This document shows, one piece after another, positions 53,307 to 62,353 of a DNA stretch of 64,000 nt. This stretch comes from Flavobacterium profundi. GTDB taxonomy: Bacteria > Bacteroidota > Bacteroidia > Flavobacteriales > Flavobacteriaceae. The number at the start of each line of letters is the position of its first letter. Within the stretch, counting starts at the first letter, position 1. The notes beneath the pieces were generated by a model. The model did no database searches and was not told the DNA's origin. It saw only the letters and a program-made list of their open reading frames with translations. The DNA lies in contig NZ_VDCZ01000010.1 of the NCBI RefSeq assembly GCF_006491645.1, positions 62,001 through 126,000 of the forward strand. The letters are read 5' to 3'. The position numbers and the translations under genes are program-made.

Positions 53307-54567
53307 GAATTTCTGATTTAGGTATTTGAATAGAAATTTTCAAACCCGGATTTATATTTTCAGCTTTTATTTTCCAACCGTGCAATTGAACAATCTTTTT
53401 AACATAGGCCAAACCAATACCAAATCCTTCGATTTCTTTACTATCTGTTCTTTCTACTCGATAAAATTTATCAAAAATAAAAGGCAAATCTTTTTTGGGA
53501 ACACCTGCACCATTATCGACAATCTGAATGGAATAATAAGTTTCTTCTTGTTTTACGGATATGGTTACAATCGGGTTTTTAGGACCATATTTGACTGCAT
53601 TTTCGACAATATTATAAAAGATATTATAGAAATGGAATTCATCAGCTTGCACCATTAGGTTTTTCGAGAATAAAAAATCAAACTGAACTGGTTTTGTATA
53701 TTTTAAAGAAATATTTTCTTTGGTCAATTCCACCATTTTCCTAAAATCGACTGCTGATTTATTAAGTTCAATATTGTTACTATCTGTTTTCGCAAGAGAT
53801 AAAATCTGTTCTATATGTTCGTTTAATTTGTTACTTTGCTTAATTATGATTTGAATGTATTTGGAAAGCCTCGGGTTTTTCTTTATTTCTTCTTGATCAT
53901 TAGCATAGTTAGAAGCAATTAAAATAGAAGCTAAAGGCGTTTTAAATTCGTGCGTCATATTGTTAATGAAATCATTTTGCAACACTGTGTATCGCTTTTG
54001 TTTTAACATCAATAAAACGGAATATACATACACAATAAGTACTACACACAAAACTACCGTATACAACCAATACTGCTTTAAACTTGTAAAATAACTTTGC
54101 TTTAAAGTAGGAAATCGAACCGCAAAATAATAGATTAAATCGTCATTTTTGGTAAAACAATCCACACATTTTTTACTGGGCTGACTCGTAGCGGTAATAT
54201 AATTTCCATATACCATATTATTTGAACCACAATCATAAATTGCATATTCAAAATCCAAATCTAACTTTACTTTGGCAAATTCTTTCTTTAGATAAAACTC
54301 CAAGATGTTATTTTCAAACACATCATTCACATTGACTACATAATAATTATGAGCCACTTTTTTTATTTGGTTGGTAACGATTAATTCGGAATTATTATCT
54401 ACGTAAATTCGTTCCACCACATCTAATAAAGCATAATGTATTTTGTCTTCCACTTCTTTTTTTTCAAAAGAATACGCTTGATTAAGCAAAAACAATTGCA
54501 TCACAATAACGCCTAATATGGCAAGAAATCCAACCAGAATAACTATATTAAATCGTGTAAACTTCAC
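53299..54567 (-). CDS. sensor histidine kinase with cysteine-containing periplasmic domain
   Basis: The 422-residue kinase has two membrane helices (about 8-29 and 167-187) flanking a periplasmic domain of about 135 residues. HisKA follows with His206 in NNMTHEFKTPLASI, then HATPase with N-box FYNIVENAVKYG and G-boxes VDNGAGVP and GFGIGLAYV. The periplasmic domain has Cys113, Cys134 and Cys137, the last two as CVDC. This is the RprX-like architecture of Bacteroidota. It forms an operon with the response regulator by an 8-nt overlap. Confidence 0.95.
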   Translation of the reverse strand: MKFTRFNIVILVGFLAILGVIVMQLFLLNQAYSFEKKEVEDKIHYALLDVVERIYVDNNSELIVTNQIKKVAHNYYVVNVNDVFENNILEFYLKKEFAKVKLDLDFEYAIYDCGSNNMVYGNYITATSQPSKKCVDCFTKNDDLIYYFAVRFPTLKQSYFTSLKQYWLYTVVLCVVLIVYVYSVLLMLKQKRYTVLQNDFINNMTHEFKTPLASILIASNYANDQEEIKKNPRLSKYIQIIIKQSNKLNEHIEQILSLAKTDSNNIELNKSAVDFRKMVELTKENISLKYTKPVQFDFLFSKNLMVQADEFHFYNIFYNIVENAVKYGPKNPIVTISVKQEETYYSIQIVDNGAGVPKKDLPFIFDKFYRVERTDSKEIEGFGIGLAYVKKIVQLHGWKIKAENINPGLKISIQIPKSEIHE

Positions 54568-54615
54568 CTTATTTTTTATGTAATGGTACGAATAATGCTG
54601 TTTGATTTTTAACTG

Positions 54616-54654
54616 TTAACAAGTCATTAACAATCATTACACGTTAGTTAACAA
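54616..54654. promoter_or_regulatory. phased TTAACAA repeats, putative response-regulator binding site
   Basis: TTAACAA occurs at 54616, 54627 and 54648. A degenerate TTACACG sits at 54637, so four half-sites are spaced 10-11 bp. This is the layout of OmpR/PhoB-family direct-repeat boxes. It lies between the kinase gene and the DUF1573 gene and would end near -33 of the DUF1573 promoter. Confidence 0.55.
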
Positions 54655-54673
54655 CAAAGTTACTATTCCTTTT

Positions 54674-54681
54674 TAAATTTG
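54674..54681 (+). promoter_or_regulatory. -7 element for the DUF1573 gene
   Basis: TAAATTTG matches TAnnTTTG, 29 nt before the ATG. The absence of a -33 TTG fits an activator-dependent promoter with the repeats just upstream. Confidence 0.45.
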
Positions 54682-54710
54682 CATATCGAATAATTACAAA
54701 AACATTATAT

Positions 54711-55184
54711 ATGAAAACGCTTAAACTATCAATTGTTGCATTATTCATTACTTCTTTATCTTTTGCACAAGCAGTAGAAGCTAAAAAAGTAGCACCAAAG
54801 GTCCCTAATACAGTTGCAACTCCAGCTCAAACTAAAGCTTCTGCTATGAAATGGAATACAGAAACTCATGAATTTGGAGAAATTGAAAAAGGAAAACCTG
54901 TTTCATATGAATTCACATTTACGAATACAACAAAAGAAACGATATTAATTACAAATGTAAAACCATCTTGTGGTTGTACAGCAGCTAATTATACAAAAAC
55001 ACCTATTAAACCAGGTGAAAAAGGAAGTATTACTGCAACATATAATGCAGCATCTCCAGGAAATTTTACAAAAACAGTAACAGTTACAACTAGTGAAGAA
55101 GGTGCAGCTCCTAAGGTATTAATCATCAAAGGAAGCGTTAAAGCTGAAGAGAAAAAAGAAGAAAAATCTGTTATGTTCAAATAA
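54711..55184 (+). CDS. DUF1573 periplasmic protein
   Basis: The 157-residue protein has a signal peptide (MKTLKLSIVALFITSLSFAQA), a short Lys/Ala/Pro-rich linker and one DUF1573 Ig-like domain at about 45-145. Its hallmark is NVKPSCGCTAANYTK with the C-G-C motif near residue 87. The function of DUF1573 is unknown; the fold resembles MSP/ASH domains. It is divergent from the two-component genes and may be a target of that system. Confidence 0.92.
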   Translation: MKTLKLSIVALFITSLSFAQAVEAKKVAPKVPNTVATPAQTKASAMKWNTETHEFGEIEKGKPVSYEFTFTNTTKETILITNVKPSCGCTAANYTKTPIKPGEKGSITATYNAASPGNFTKTVTVTTSEEGAAPKVLIIKGSVKAEEKKEEKSVMFK

Positions 55185-55216
55185 TAAAACAACAATTTTT
55201 TTATATCTTACTTACG

Positions 55217-55247
55217 AAAAACCATCTTTTTATAAGATGGTTTTTTT
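55217..55247 (+). terminator. rho-independent terminator after the DUF1573 gene
   Basis: AAAAACCATCTT pairs with AAGATGGTTTTT around a 5-nt loop and is followed by a T-run, 12 nt before the next start codon. Confidence 0.88.
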
Positions 55248-55258
55248 ATATTTATAAA

Positions 55259-55729
55259 ATGCAAACAGTCTTTATTAATACTCCTTTAGGTACAGCCAAG
55301 ATAGAAGGCGATACAAATGGCGTCTCTGTAATTTCAATTAGAGAAGAAGGAGAAATTTCAACAAAAATTCCTACCGAACTTAAAGAAGTGGTACTGCAAT
55401 TACAAGAATATTTTGCAGGCAAAAGAACACAATTTAATTTTGAAATGAATCCTAAAGGGACCGATTTTCAAAAAAAAGTTTGGAAAGCGCTTCTCGAAAT
55501 TCCTTATGGAAAAACCACTTCATACTTAGAATTATCCAAAAAACTAGGCGATGTAAAAGCCATAAGGGCAGTCGCTTCTGCCAATGGCAAAAACCCTCTT
55601 TGGATCGTGGTTCCTTGTCATAGGGTCATTGGTACAGATGGTTCTTTAACCGGTTATGCTGGAGGATTGTGGAGAAAGAAATGGTTACTTGAGCACGAAA
55701 ATCCAGTAAAGCAAGAAAGTCTTTTTTAA
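55259..55729 (+). CDS. ogt: methylated-DNA-[protein]-cysteine S-methyltransferase
   Basis: It repairs O6-alkylguanine by moving the alkyl group to its own cysteine. The 156-residue protein has the helix-turn-helix IPYGKTTSYLELSKKL near 81-96, the arginine finger AIRAVASANGKNP near 101-113, and the acceptor Cys120 in IVVPCHRVIG. The size is that of Ogt/AGT without the Ada regulatory domain. It starts right after the DUF1573 terminator. Confidence 0.96.
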   Translation: MQTVFINTPLGTAKIEGDTNGVSVISIREEGEISTKIPTELKEVVLQLQEYFAGKRTQFNFEMNPKGTDFQKKVWKALLEIPYGKTTSYLELSKKLGDVKAIRAVASANGKNPLWIVVPCHRVIGTDGSLTGYAGGLWRKKWLLEHENPVKQESLF

Positions 55730-55788
55730 ATTTTTAAAAGCAAGCCTTTTTTTGTTTATTTTTATGCTTATAAAACCAATAAGCAACT

Positions 55789-56946
55789 ATGAAATTCTTA
55801 AAAAAATTCTTCAAGTGGTTTGCAATTATACTTGTATCCATTATCATATTAATGTACATCTTTGATGTAGACTATTTATTAAGAGCAGTCCGAACAATTT
55901 ATTTTAGAGGTTACACTACAGCCTTTTTGGAAGATTACACCCATTTTCCAAATAGAGAAATAAAAAATGGAGTGGCCCAACCTTGGAATATTGCTAAGGA
56001 TTACAACCAAGTTCCTTCAACTGAAACGTTGGATAAAACCCACAAAGAGTTACAAACCGTTGCTTTTTTAATTATTAAAAATGATAGTATTGTTCACGAA
56101 AGTTATTTTGATGGATATACTAAAGATTCTAAATCCAATTCCTTCTCTATGGCAAAAAGTGTGGTTACTATGGCCTTAGGTAAAGCTATTATGGAAGGAA
56201 AAATAAAAAGTTTGGATCAAAAAGTAGCTGATTTTTTTCCAGAATTAAAAGGTGCATTTGCAAAAGAAGTTACTGTAGGTGATTTATCTTCAATGGCATC
56301 TGGCTTAAGTTGGGACGAAAAATACTACAGCCCATTTTCTATAGTAACCCGTGCTTATTTTGATGATGATTTAAAAAAGGTGATTTTAGGATTAGAGATA
56401 AATGAAAAGCCAGGACAGTCTTTTAAATATTTAAGTGGCGCAACACAATTATTAGCCATGTGTATTGAAAAAGCAACTGGAGAATACCTTTCAGATTATG
56501 TTTCCAAAAACTTTTGGCAACCTTTAGGAGCAGAAAACAATGCTTTGTGGCAATTGGATCATGAACCAGATGGAATTGAAAAAGCGTATTGCTGTATTGC
56601 AAGTAATGCTCGAGATTTTGCTCGTTTAGGAAAATTATATTTGCATAATGGAAATTGGAAAGGAAAACAAATTTTAGATTCTACTTTCGTACAAAAATGT
56701 ATAACACCTCGCTTTCCTGAAAGTCCACAGTATGGTTATGGTTTTTGGATGCACACCATTAACAATAAAAAATTGTTTTATCTGAGAGGGCATTTAGGAC
56801 AATTTGTAATTGTAATTCCAGAAGACAATCTTATTATTGTTCGTTTAGGACACATTAAAGGTGTACAAACAGAAACCGATCCTCACAGCAATGATTTATA
56901 TACGTATGTTGAAGAAAGCTATAAAATTTTAAATCAAAGAAAATAA
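55789..56946 (+). CDS. class C beta-lactamase-like serine hydrolase, membrane anchored
   Basis: The 385-residue protein has an N-terminal membrane anchor (KWFAIILVSIIILMYIF, about 9-25) and then a penicillin-binding fold. The SxxK motif is S120-M-A-K123, followed by the YxS-like YLSGATQLL and a C-terminal GHLGQ in the KTG position. Such hydrolases include esterases, D-amino-acid peptidases and 6-aminohexanoate-dimer hydrolase-like proteins. The substrate is unknown and antibiotic resistance should not be assumed. A hairpin terminator follows. Confidence 0.9.
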   Translation: MKFLKKFFKWFAIILVSIIILMYIFDVDYLLRAVRTIYFRGYTTAFLEDYTHFPNREIKNGVAQPWNIAKDYNQVPSTETLDKTHKELQTVAFLIIKNDSIVHESYFDGYTKDSKSNSFSMAKSVVTMALGKAIMEGKIKSLDQKVADFFPELKGAFAKEVTVGDLSSMASGLSWDEKYYSPFSIVTRAYFDDDLKKVILGLEINEKPGQSFKYLSGATQLLAMCIEKATGEYLSDYVSKNFWQPLGAENNALWQLDHEPDGIEKAYCCIASNARDFARLGKLYLHNGNWKGKQILDSTFVQKCITPRFPESPQYGYGFWMHTINNKKLFYLRGHLGQFVIVIPEDNLIIVRLGHIKGVQTETDPHSNDLYTYVEESYKILNQRK

Positions 56947-57035
56947 ATACAAAACGAATAGTCATTTTTCAGGATTACACCATTAGAAACATTTCCTTAA
57001 AAAAAAAGGATAAAAAACGCATCGATATAAAAGAC

Positions 57036-57070
57036 AAAGCAACAGGTTTTTTATTTTACTTGTTGCTTTT
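57036..57070 (+). terminator. terminator after the serine hydrolase
   Basis: AAAGCAACAGG pairs with CTTGTTGCTTT (one G-U) around a 12-nt T-rich loop, followed by a short T-run. The large loop makes it less certain. Confidence 0.55.
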
Positions 57071-57145
57071 AAAAATTATAATTTTTTATTATTCGCCACT
57101 AGCTATAAAAGCAATTGAATCTTTATAGCATAAAACTATTTTAAA

Positions 57146-57859
57146 ATGATTGAAAAAATTAACCTCAACAACATCTTATTTTTAGATATTGAAACCGTTC
57201 CTGAGTATGACAGCTACTTAGGTATGGATGAAGAAACCAAAAAGTTATGGGAAAGCAAAACCCAATACCAAAGAAGAGACGAAGTATCACCAGAAGACTT
57301 TTATGAGCGTGCTGGAATTTGGGCTGAATTTGGAAAAATAATTACCATTTCTGTAGGCTATTTTACTAACAAAGCTGACATTAGAAATTTTAGAGTGACT
57401 AGCTTTTGGGGAGAAGAGAAAAAAATTTTACAAGACTTTTCTAATTTATTAAACAATCATTTCAATCAGCCCCAACATCTTTTATGCGGACATAATGCTA
57501 AAGAGTTTGACATTCCATTTATCGCGAGAAGAATGATTATTAATTCCGTTCCTTTACCAAGCAAACTGAATTTATTTGGTAAAAAACCTTGGGAAGTACC
57601 TCATCTAGACACCTTAGAATTGTGGAAATTTGGAGATTATAAGCATTTTACTTCCTTGAAATTACTCACAAAAGTATTACAAGTTCCTTCCCCAAAAGAT
57701 GATATTGATGGCAGTGAAGTGGCTCATGTATATTATATAGAAAAAGACATCGATAGAATCATTACATATTGTGAAAAAGACGTAATAGCTGTGGCTCAAA
57801 TATTTTTACGTTTTAGAAGAGAAGACTTACTAATCGAAGATGAAATTATTCATGTATAA
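57146..57859 (+). CDS. DEDDy 3'-5' exonuclease, PolB-exonuclease related
   Basis: The 237-residue protein has the exonuclease core: Exo I LFLDIETVP with Asp14 and Glu16, Exo II GHNAKEFDIPF near 119-129, and Exo III YCEKDVIAVAQ near 212-222. The tyrosine four residues before the last Asp marks the DEDDy group. It resembles the stand-alone exonucleases related to DNA polymerase B proofreading domains that are widespread in Bacteroidota. The substrate (DNA or RNA) is unknown. No polymerase domain is attached. Confidence 0.92.
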   Translation: MIEKINLNNILFLDIETVPEYDSYLGMDEETKKLWESKTQYQRRDEVSPEDFYERAGIWAEFGKIITISVGYFTNKADIRNFRVTSFWGEEKKILQDFSNLLNNHFNQPQHLLCGHNAKEFDIPFIARRMIINSVPLPSKLNLFGKKPWEVPHLDTLELWKFGDYKHFTSLKLLTKVLQVPSPKDDIDGSEVAHVYYIEKDIDRIITYCEKDVIAVAQIFLRFRREDLLIEDEIIHV

Positions 57860-57916
57860 TAGGAATTTGATTTTTTCATTCAATTTGAATTCATACTTTT
57901 ACAAAAATTCAATTTT

Positions 57917-59356
57917 ATGGTTTTAAGTAGATTTTGGTTAGCTATTTTTGTTTCTTCAATTGCATTTATAATTATTGGTTTGTTTACCAATAAATATTAC
58001 TCTATCGATTATGTTTTAAATGGCAAACAAGGAGAGCCCATTTTAATAGCTGAAAAATATTTAAAAGATATTCCTCAAGCCGTTCAAGACTCGATTCTTA
58101 AGTCCAAAGAAAATACTTTTACAGTTAAAACAGCCAAGACCACTACTGATACCTTATATGTTTACAACAAACAATCGGTAAAAATTTATAGTGGGGTGCA
58201 ACAAGCTGACGGATTACTTCCCATGGCAAAAAGTAGTTTGTTGGATTTAATTATTCCCTTAATTGCTTATTTAGCCTTTTTTTGTGGTATTATGGAATTG
58301 CTAATCATTTCAGGAGCTTCTGAAAAGTTAGCCAAAAAACTGAGTCCCATGTTTGCAAAGGTTTTTCCCACAATTCCTAAAAATCATGAATCCATATCGT
58401 ATATGACCTTGAATTTTGCAGCCAATTTTTTAGGGCTGGATTCTGCTGCCACTCCATTTGGTTTAAAAGCAATGCAAAGCTTACAAGAATTGAATGACGA
58501 TAAAGATCGAGCAAGTGATGCCCAAATTATGTTCATGTGTTTGCATGCTGCAGGTTTAACTTTAATCCCTACTTCGATTATTGGTTATCGCGCTGCCGAA
58601 AATGCAGCCAACCCTGCCGATGTGATGTTACCGTGTATTATTACTTCTTTTGTAGGAACAATTGCGGCATTCTTGTTAGTAGGCATGAAACAGCGTATCA
58701 ACTTTAAAAGTGTCTCCCTTTTAGCTGTTTTGATGGGACTTATAGGTGCCATCATTGGTTTGTTATTTTATGTAAACACTTTAGACTTAATTGGTAAAAA
58801 TTATTTTACAGCTAATTTATCGGGTGTATTGTTACTCGCTATTATTGGTTTTACCTTAATTTTCTCATTTGTAAATGAAAAAAAATTTACGGAGCATAAA
58901 ACCACCATGTTTGACACTTTTGTTGTAGGTGCCAATAACGGACTCAAAACAGGAGTTATGATTTTCCCCTATGTGATGGGAATGTTAGTTGCAATTTCTT
59001 TACTGCGCAACAGTGGTTTGTTTGAAATTATAAGTCAGGGTATTTCTTTTATTTTTTCTCATTTAGGAGTAGCTAAAGAAATTACCGATTCACTTCCTGT
59101 AGCCATTTTAAGACCTTTTAGTTCTGGAGGATCTAGAGGATTTATGATTGATGCGATGCGTACTTTTGGCCCAGATTCTTTTGCAGGTCGTTTAAGTTGT
59201 ATTTTTCAATGTAGTGCAGAAACTACTTTTTATGTAATCGCGGTTTATTTTGGTTCAGTAAGTATTAAAAATACGCGCTATACGTTAGGCATGATGCTTT
59301 TAGTCGATTTAATATGTGTGATTACAGGTGTATTAGTGGCCAGTTGGTTTTTTTAA
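57917..59356 (+). CDS. nucleoside-recognition (gate) domain membrane protein, SpmA/SpmB-like fusion
   Basis: The 479-residue protein has about ten helices. Two gate (nucleoside recognition) domains occur, with ESISYMTLNFAANFLGLDSA near residues 155-174 and RPFSSGGSRGFMIDAM near 399-414. They correspond to the SpmA and SpmB halves fused in one chain, with an extracytoplasmic stretch at about 30-95. It is annotated as spore maturation protein in many genomes although these bacteria do not sporulate. The transported compound is unknown. The next gene starts 4 nt after its stop. Confidence 0.92.
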   Translation: MVLSRFWLAIFVSSIAFIIIGLFTNKYYSIDYVLNGKQGEPILIAEKYLKDIPQAVQDSILKSKENTFTVKTAKTTTDTLYVYNKQSVKIYSGVQQADGLLPMAKSSLLDLIIPLIAYLAFFCGIMELLIISGASEKLAKKLSPMFAKVFPTIPKNHESISYMTLNFAANFLGLDSAATPFGLKAMQSLQELNDDKDRASDAQIMFMCLHAAGLTLIPTSIIGYRAAENAANPADVMLPCIITSFVGTIAAFLLVGMKQRINFKSVSLLAVLMGLIGAIIGLLFYVNTLDLIGKNYFTANLSGVLLLAIIGFTLIFSFVNEKKFTEHKTTMFDTFVVGANNGLKTGVMIFPYVMGMLVAISLLRNSGLFEIISQGISFIFSHLGVAKEITDSLPVAILRPFSSGGSRGFMIDAMRTFGPDSFAGRLSCIFQCSAETTFYVIAVYFGSVSIKNTRYTLGMMLLVDLICVITGVLVASWFF

Positions 59357-59360
59357 TAGT

Positions 59361-60446
59361 ATGAAACCTTTATTTTTATTTTTTATTCCTTTACTAAGTT
59401 TTTCACAAATTAATTTTGATAAAATTAATAAGAAGACTGAAATATTAGCTTCCAAATATTTAAAAAAAGAAGATATTCCTGGAATGAGTATTAGTATTTC
59501 TTATAATGATACTATTATATTCTCACAAGGTTTTGGTTTTGCAGATTTAGAAAAAAAAACAAAAATATTTCCCTCAAAAACAAAATTTGAAATTGCTAGT
59601 ATTACAAAAATGATTACGAGTGCCGTTTTAGGTAAAATGTATGAAGAAGGAACTATTGACTGGAATAAAACACCACATTTTTATTTGGATAGCTTAGCAA
59701 AAAAACCATTTGATTTCACAATTAAACAGTTAGCAGGGCATATTGCAGGTTTAAGAAGAAATGCTAGCGAAGAAAAGTGGTCTCTTGATAACAAATATTC
59801 TAAAAAAGATTTTTACAGAGTTTTTACTAAAGATTCATTACAATATCAACCGCAAACAAATTTTGTTTACAGCAATTATGGATTTAGTGTTTTGGGTTTT
59901 GTAATAGAAAAAATCTATCATAAAAATGTTTTTGACATCCAAAACGACTTGATTTTTAAACCTTTACAAATGAACAATACTTTTATAGATGATGGACATT
60001 ATGATGAAAATACAGTTACATTTTATAAAGAAATTGAAAATAAAAAAGTAAAAATTACAGAATACGTTTATAATAACACATCATATTCTGCAGGTTGTCA
60101 TCTTTCAACTTCTGAAGATTTGATTAAACTTGGTAATGCTTTTTTATTTGCTAATAGATTACTTAAACAAGAAACTTTAGTAGAATTAATTAAACCTCAA
60201 AAATTAAATTTTGGAGGTAAAACATTTTATGGAATGGGTGTAAATGTAAACAAAGACATCTATGGAAATTTTAATTATGGTCATGGGGGAAATGCAATTT
60301 CAGCTAGAAGTAAATTGTTAATATATCCAAGTTCCAAATTAATAATTGTTATGTTAGCAAATAAAAGTAAGACTAAAGAAGATAATTTTGTAGAAAAGAT
60401 TGCAGATAATTATATTCAATTTTTAAATAATAAAATAGATTTTTAA
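59361..60446 (+). CDS. class C beta-lactamase-like serine hydrolase, secreted
   Basis: The 361-residue product has a signal peptide (MKPLFLFFIPLLSFSQ) and the penicillin-binding fold with S80-I-T-K83 (SxxK), VYSNYGFS (YxN), and YGHGGNA (HGG in place of KTG). It is not a close copy of the 55789-56946 hydrolase. It follows the gate-domain gene by 4 nt, so the two are co-transcribed. It is probably periplasmic. The substrate is unknown, and a peptidase or esterase role is as likely as beta-lactam hydrolysis. Confidence 0.9.
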   Translation: MKPLFLFFIPLLSFSQINFDKINKKTEILASKYLKKEDIPGMSISISYNDTIIFSQGFGFADLEKKTKIFPSKTKFEIASITKMITSAVLGKMYEEGTIDWNKTPHFYLDSLAKKPFDFTIKQLAGHIAGLRRNASEEKWSLDNKYSKKDFYRVFTKDSLQYQPQTNFVYSNYGFSVLGFVIEKIYHKNVFDIQNDLIFKPLQMNNTFIDDGHYDENTVTFYKEIENKKVKITEYVYNNTSYSAGCHLSTSEDLIKLGNAFLFANRLLKQETLVELIKPQKLNFGGKTFYGMGVNVNKDIYGNFNYGHGGNAISARSKLLIYPSSKLIIVMLANKSKTKEDNFVEKIADNYIQFLNNKIDF

Positions 60447-60655
60447 CCTCTAAGCATATTGATCTCTTTTATCGCTTAGATCGATCCTTAATTATCCAAC
60501 CTAATGTCAAACTAAAAAACAAAGTAGTTAGCAGAATAATTGTTAATATGAAAATTGATTTTCAACTTCATACAAGACATTCTAAATAACCACAGAAATT
60601 TTTTATCAAAAATATTGAAATACTTACCTTTACCCCACTAAAAAAACACAAAAAA

Positions 60656-62257
60656 ATGGATTTTATATACCAAGAACCTTTTCCAATTGAAAAGGATGAC
60701 ACCCAATACAAAAAAATAAGTTCTGATTATGTAAAAGTGGACAAAATAGGAGATAGAGAAATTCTAACTGTTGATCCAAAAGCACTAGAATTACTTTCTG
60801 AAGTAGCCATGAATGATGTTTCCTTTATGCTACGAACCAAACATTTACAAAGTCTTCAGAATATTCTAAATGATCCTGAAGCGACCGATAACGATCGTTT
60901 TGTAGCTTATAATTTATTACAAAACGCTACGGTTGCAGTAGAAGGCGAATTACCTTCTTGTCAAGATACAGGAACAGCTATTGTTATGGCAAAAAAAGGT
61001 GAAAATGTTTACACGGGAGCTGATGATGCCGAATGGCTTTCAAAAGGAATTTTTAACACCTATGAGAAAAAGAACCTGCGTTATTCTCAAATTGTGCCTA
61101 TCAGTATGTTTGAAGAGAAAAATTCAGGTTCGAATTTACCAGCTCAAATTGATATTTATGCCAAAAAAGGAAATTCGTATGAATTTTTGTTTTTAGCCAA
61201 AGGTGGAGGTTCAGCTAACAAAACCTTTTTGTATCAGCAAACCAAATCGCTTTTAAATGAAAAATCATTAGAAACATTTATTCGTACCAAAATAAAAGAT
61301 TTAGGTACCTCGGCCTGCCCTCCGTACCATTTAGCTTTAGTCATTGGTGGTACTTCTGCTGAATCTAATTTAGCAACCGTAAAAAAAGCCTCTGCAGGTT
61401 ATTTAGATCATTTACCAACCTCAGGAAATATGGGTGGTCAAGCTTTTCGAGATTTAGAATGGGAAAAACGAGTACAAGAAATTTGTCAAGAAAGTGCTAT
61501 TGGAGCTCAATTTGGAGGTAAATATTTTACACATGATGTACGTGTGATTCGTTTACCAAGACATGCTGCTTCTTGTCCGGTTGGTTTGGGAGTTTCTTGT
61601 TCAGCTGACCGAAACATCAAAGGTAAGATTACTAAAGATGGTATTTTCGTCGAACAATTAGAAACCAATCCAAAACAATTTTTACCAGAAGTTGCCCCTC
61701 ATTTACAACCTGCTATTGAAATTGACTTAGACAGACCTATGCAGGAAGTATTAGCTGAATTAACCAAGTATCCTATTAAGACACGTTTGAAATTGAATGG
61801 AACGGTTATCGTTGCTCGTGATATTGCGCATGCAAAAATTAAAGAATTATTAGATGCTGGTAAACCAATACCAGACTATTTCAAAAATCATCCTGTATAT
61901 TATGCAGGTCCAGCAAAAACACCAGAAGGAATGCCATCGGGTAGTTTTGGGCCTACAACAGCAGGAAGAATGGATGTTTATGTAGATGAATTTCAAGCTG
62001 CTGGAGGCAGTATGATTATGTTAGCCAAAGGAAATAGATCCAAACAAGTAACCGATGCTTGTGCCAAATATGGTGGTTTTTACTTAGGCTCTATTGGGGG
62101 TCCAGCTGCCATTTTAGCACAAGAAAATATTTTAAAAGTAGAAGTGGTTGATTTTCCAGAATTAGGAATGGAAGCTGTTCGAAAAATCACAGTGAAAGAT
62201 TTCCCAGCTTTTATTATTACCGATGATAAAGGAAATGATTTCTTTGCTAACTTATAA
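60656..62257 (+). CDS. class I fumarate hydratase (iron-sulfur)
   Basis: It interconverts fumarate and malate in the TCA cycle using an oxygen-sensitive 4Fe-4S cluster. The 533-residue protein has cluster cysteines Cys102 ([10 protein letters not shown]), Cys221 (TSACPPYHL) and Cys315 (GVSCSADRN). Their spacing of 119 and 94 residues equals that of Escherichia coli FumA. The two-domain order (N-terminal catalytic, C-terminal beta domain with [15 protein letters not shown]) is normal. It lies alone behind a 209-bp intergenic region with no clear promoter. Confidence 0.97.
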   Translation: MDFIYQEPFPIEKDDTQYKKISSDYVKVDKIGDREILTVDPKALELLSEVAMNDVSFMLRTKHLQSLQNILNDPEATDNDRFVAYNLLQNATVAVEGELPSCQDTGTAIVMAKKGENVYTGADDAEWLSKGIFNTYEKKNLRYSQIVPISMFEEKNSGSNLPAQIDIYAKKGNSYEFLFLAKGGGSANKTFLYQQTKSLLNEKSLETFIRTKIKDLGTSACPPYHLALVIGGTSAESNLATVKKASAGYLDHLPTSGNMGGQAFRDLEWEKRVQEICQESAIGAQFGGKYFTHDVRVIRLPRHAASCPVGLGVSCSADRNIKGKITKDGIFVEQLETNPKQFLPEVAPHLQPAIEIDLDRPMQEVLAELTKYPIKTRLKLNGTVIVARDIAHAKIKELLDAGKPIPDYFKNHPVYYAGPAKTPEGMPSGSFGPTTAGRMDVYVDEFQAAGGSMIMLAKGNRSKQVTDACAKYGGFYLGSIGGPAAILAQENILKVEVVDFPELGMEAVRKITVKDFPAFIITDDKGNDFFANL

Positions 62258-62290
62258 TTATTCACGGTAAGAAATTATAATATAGAAATA

Positions 62291-62324
62291 AAAAAAGAGG
62301 CTACAAATTGTAGCCTCTCCTTTT
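62291..62324. terminator. bidirectional terminator between fumarase and the M4 peptidase
   Basis: AGAGGCTACAA pairs with TTGTAGCCTCT, flanked by an A-run and T-run. The stronger U-tract is on the minus strand. Confidence 0.85.
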
Positions 62325-62353
62325 GAATATAACTAACTTAACTTAATTAATTC

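Noticed and set aside
55789..60446. Antibiotic resistance beta-lactamases
   Set aside because: Both hydrolases only share the broad class C fold. The KTG position is changed in each, and the neighbours give no resistance context.
60447..60655. Possible structured RNA or riboswitch before the fumarase gene
   Set aside because: Only short imperfect repeats such as TCTAAGC/GCTTAGA around 60455-60480 are seen, without a T-run or a recognisable aptamer.
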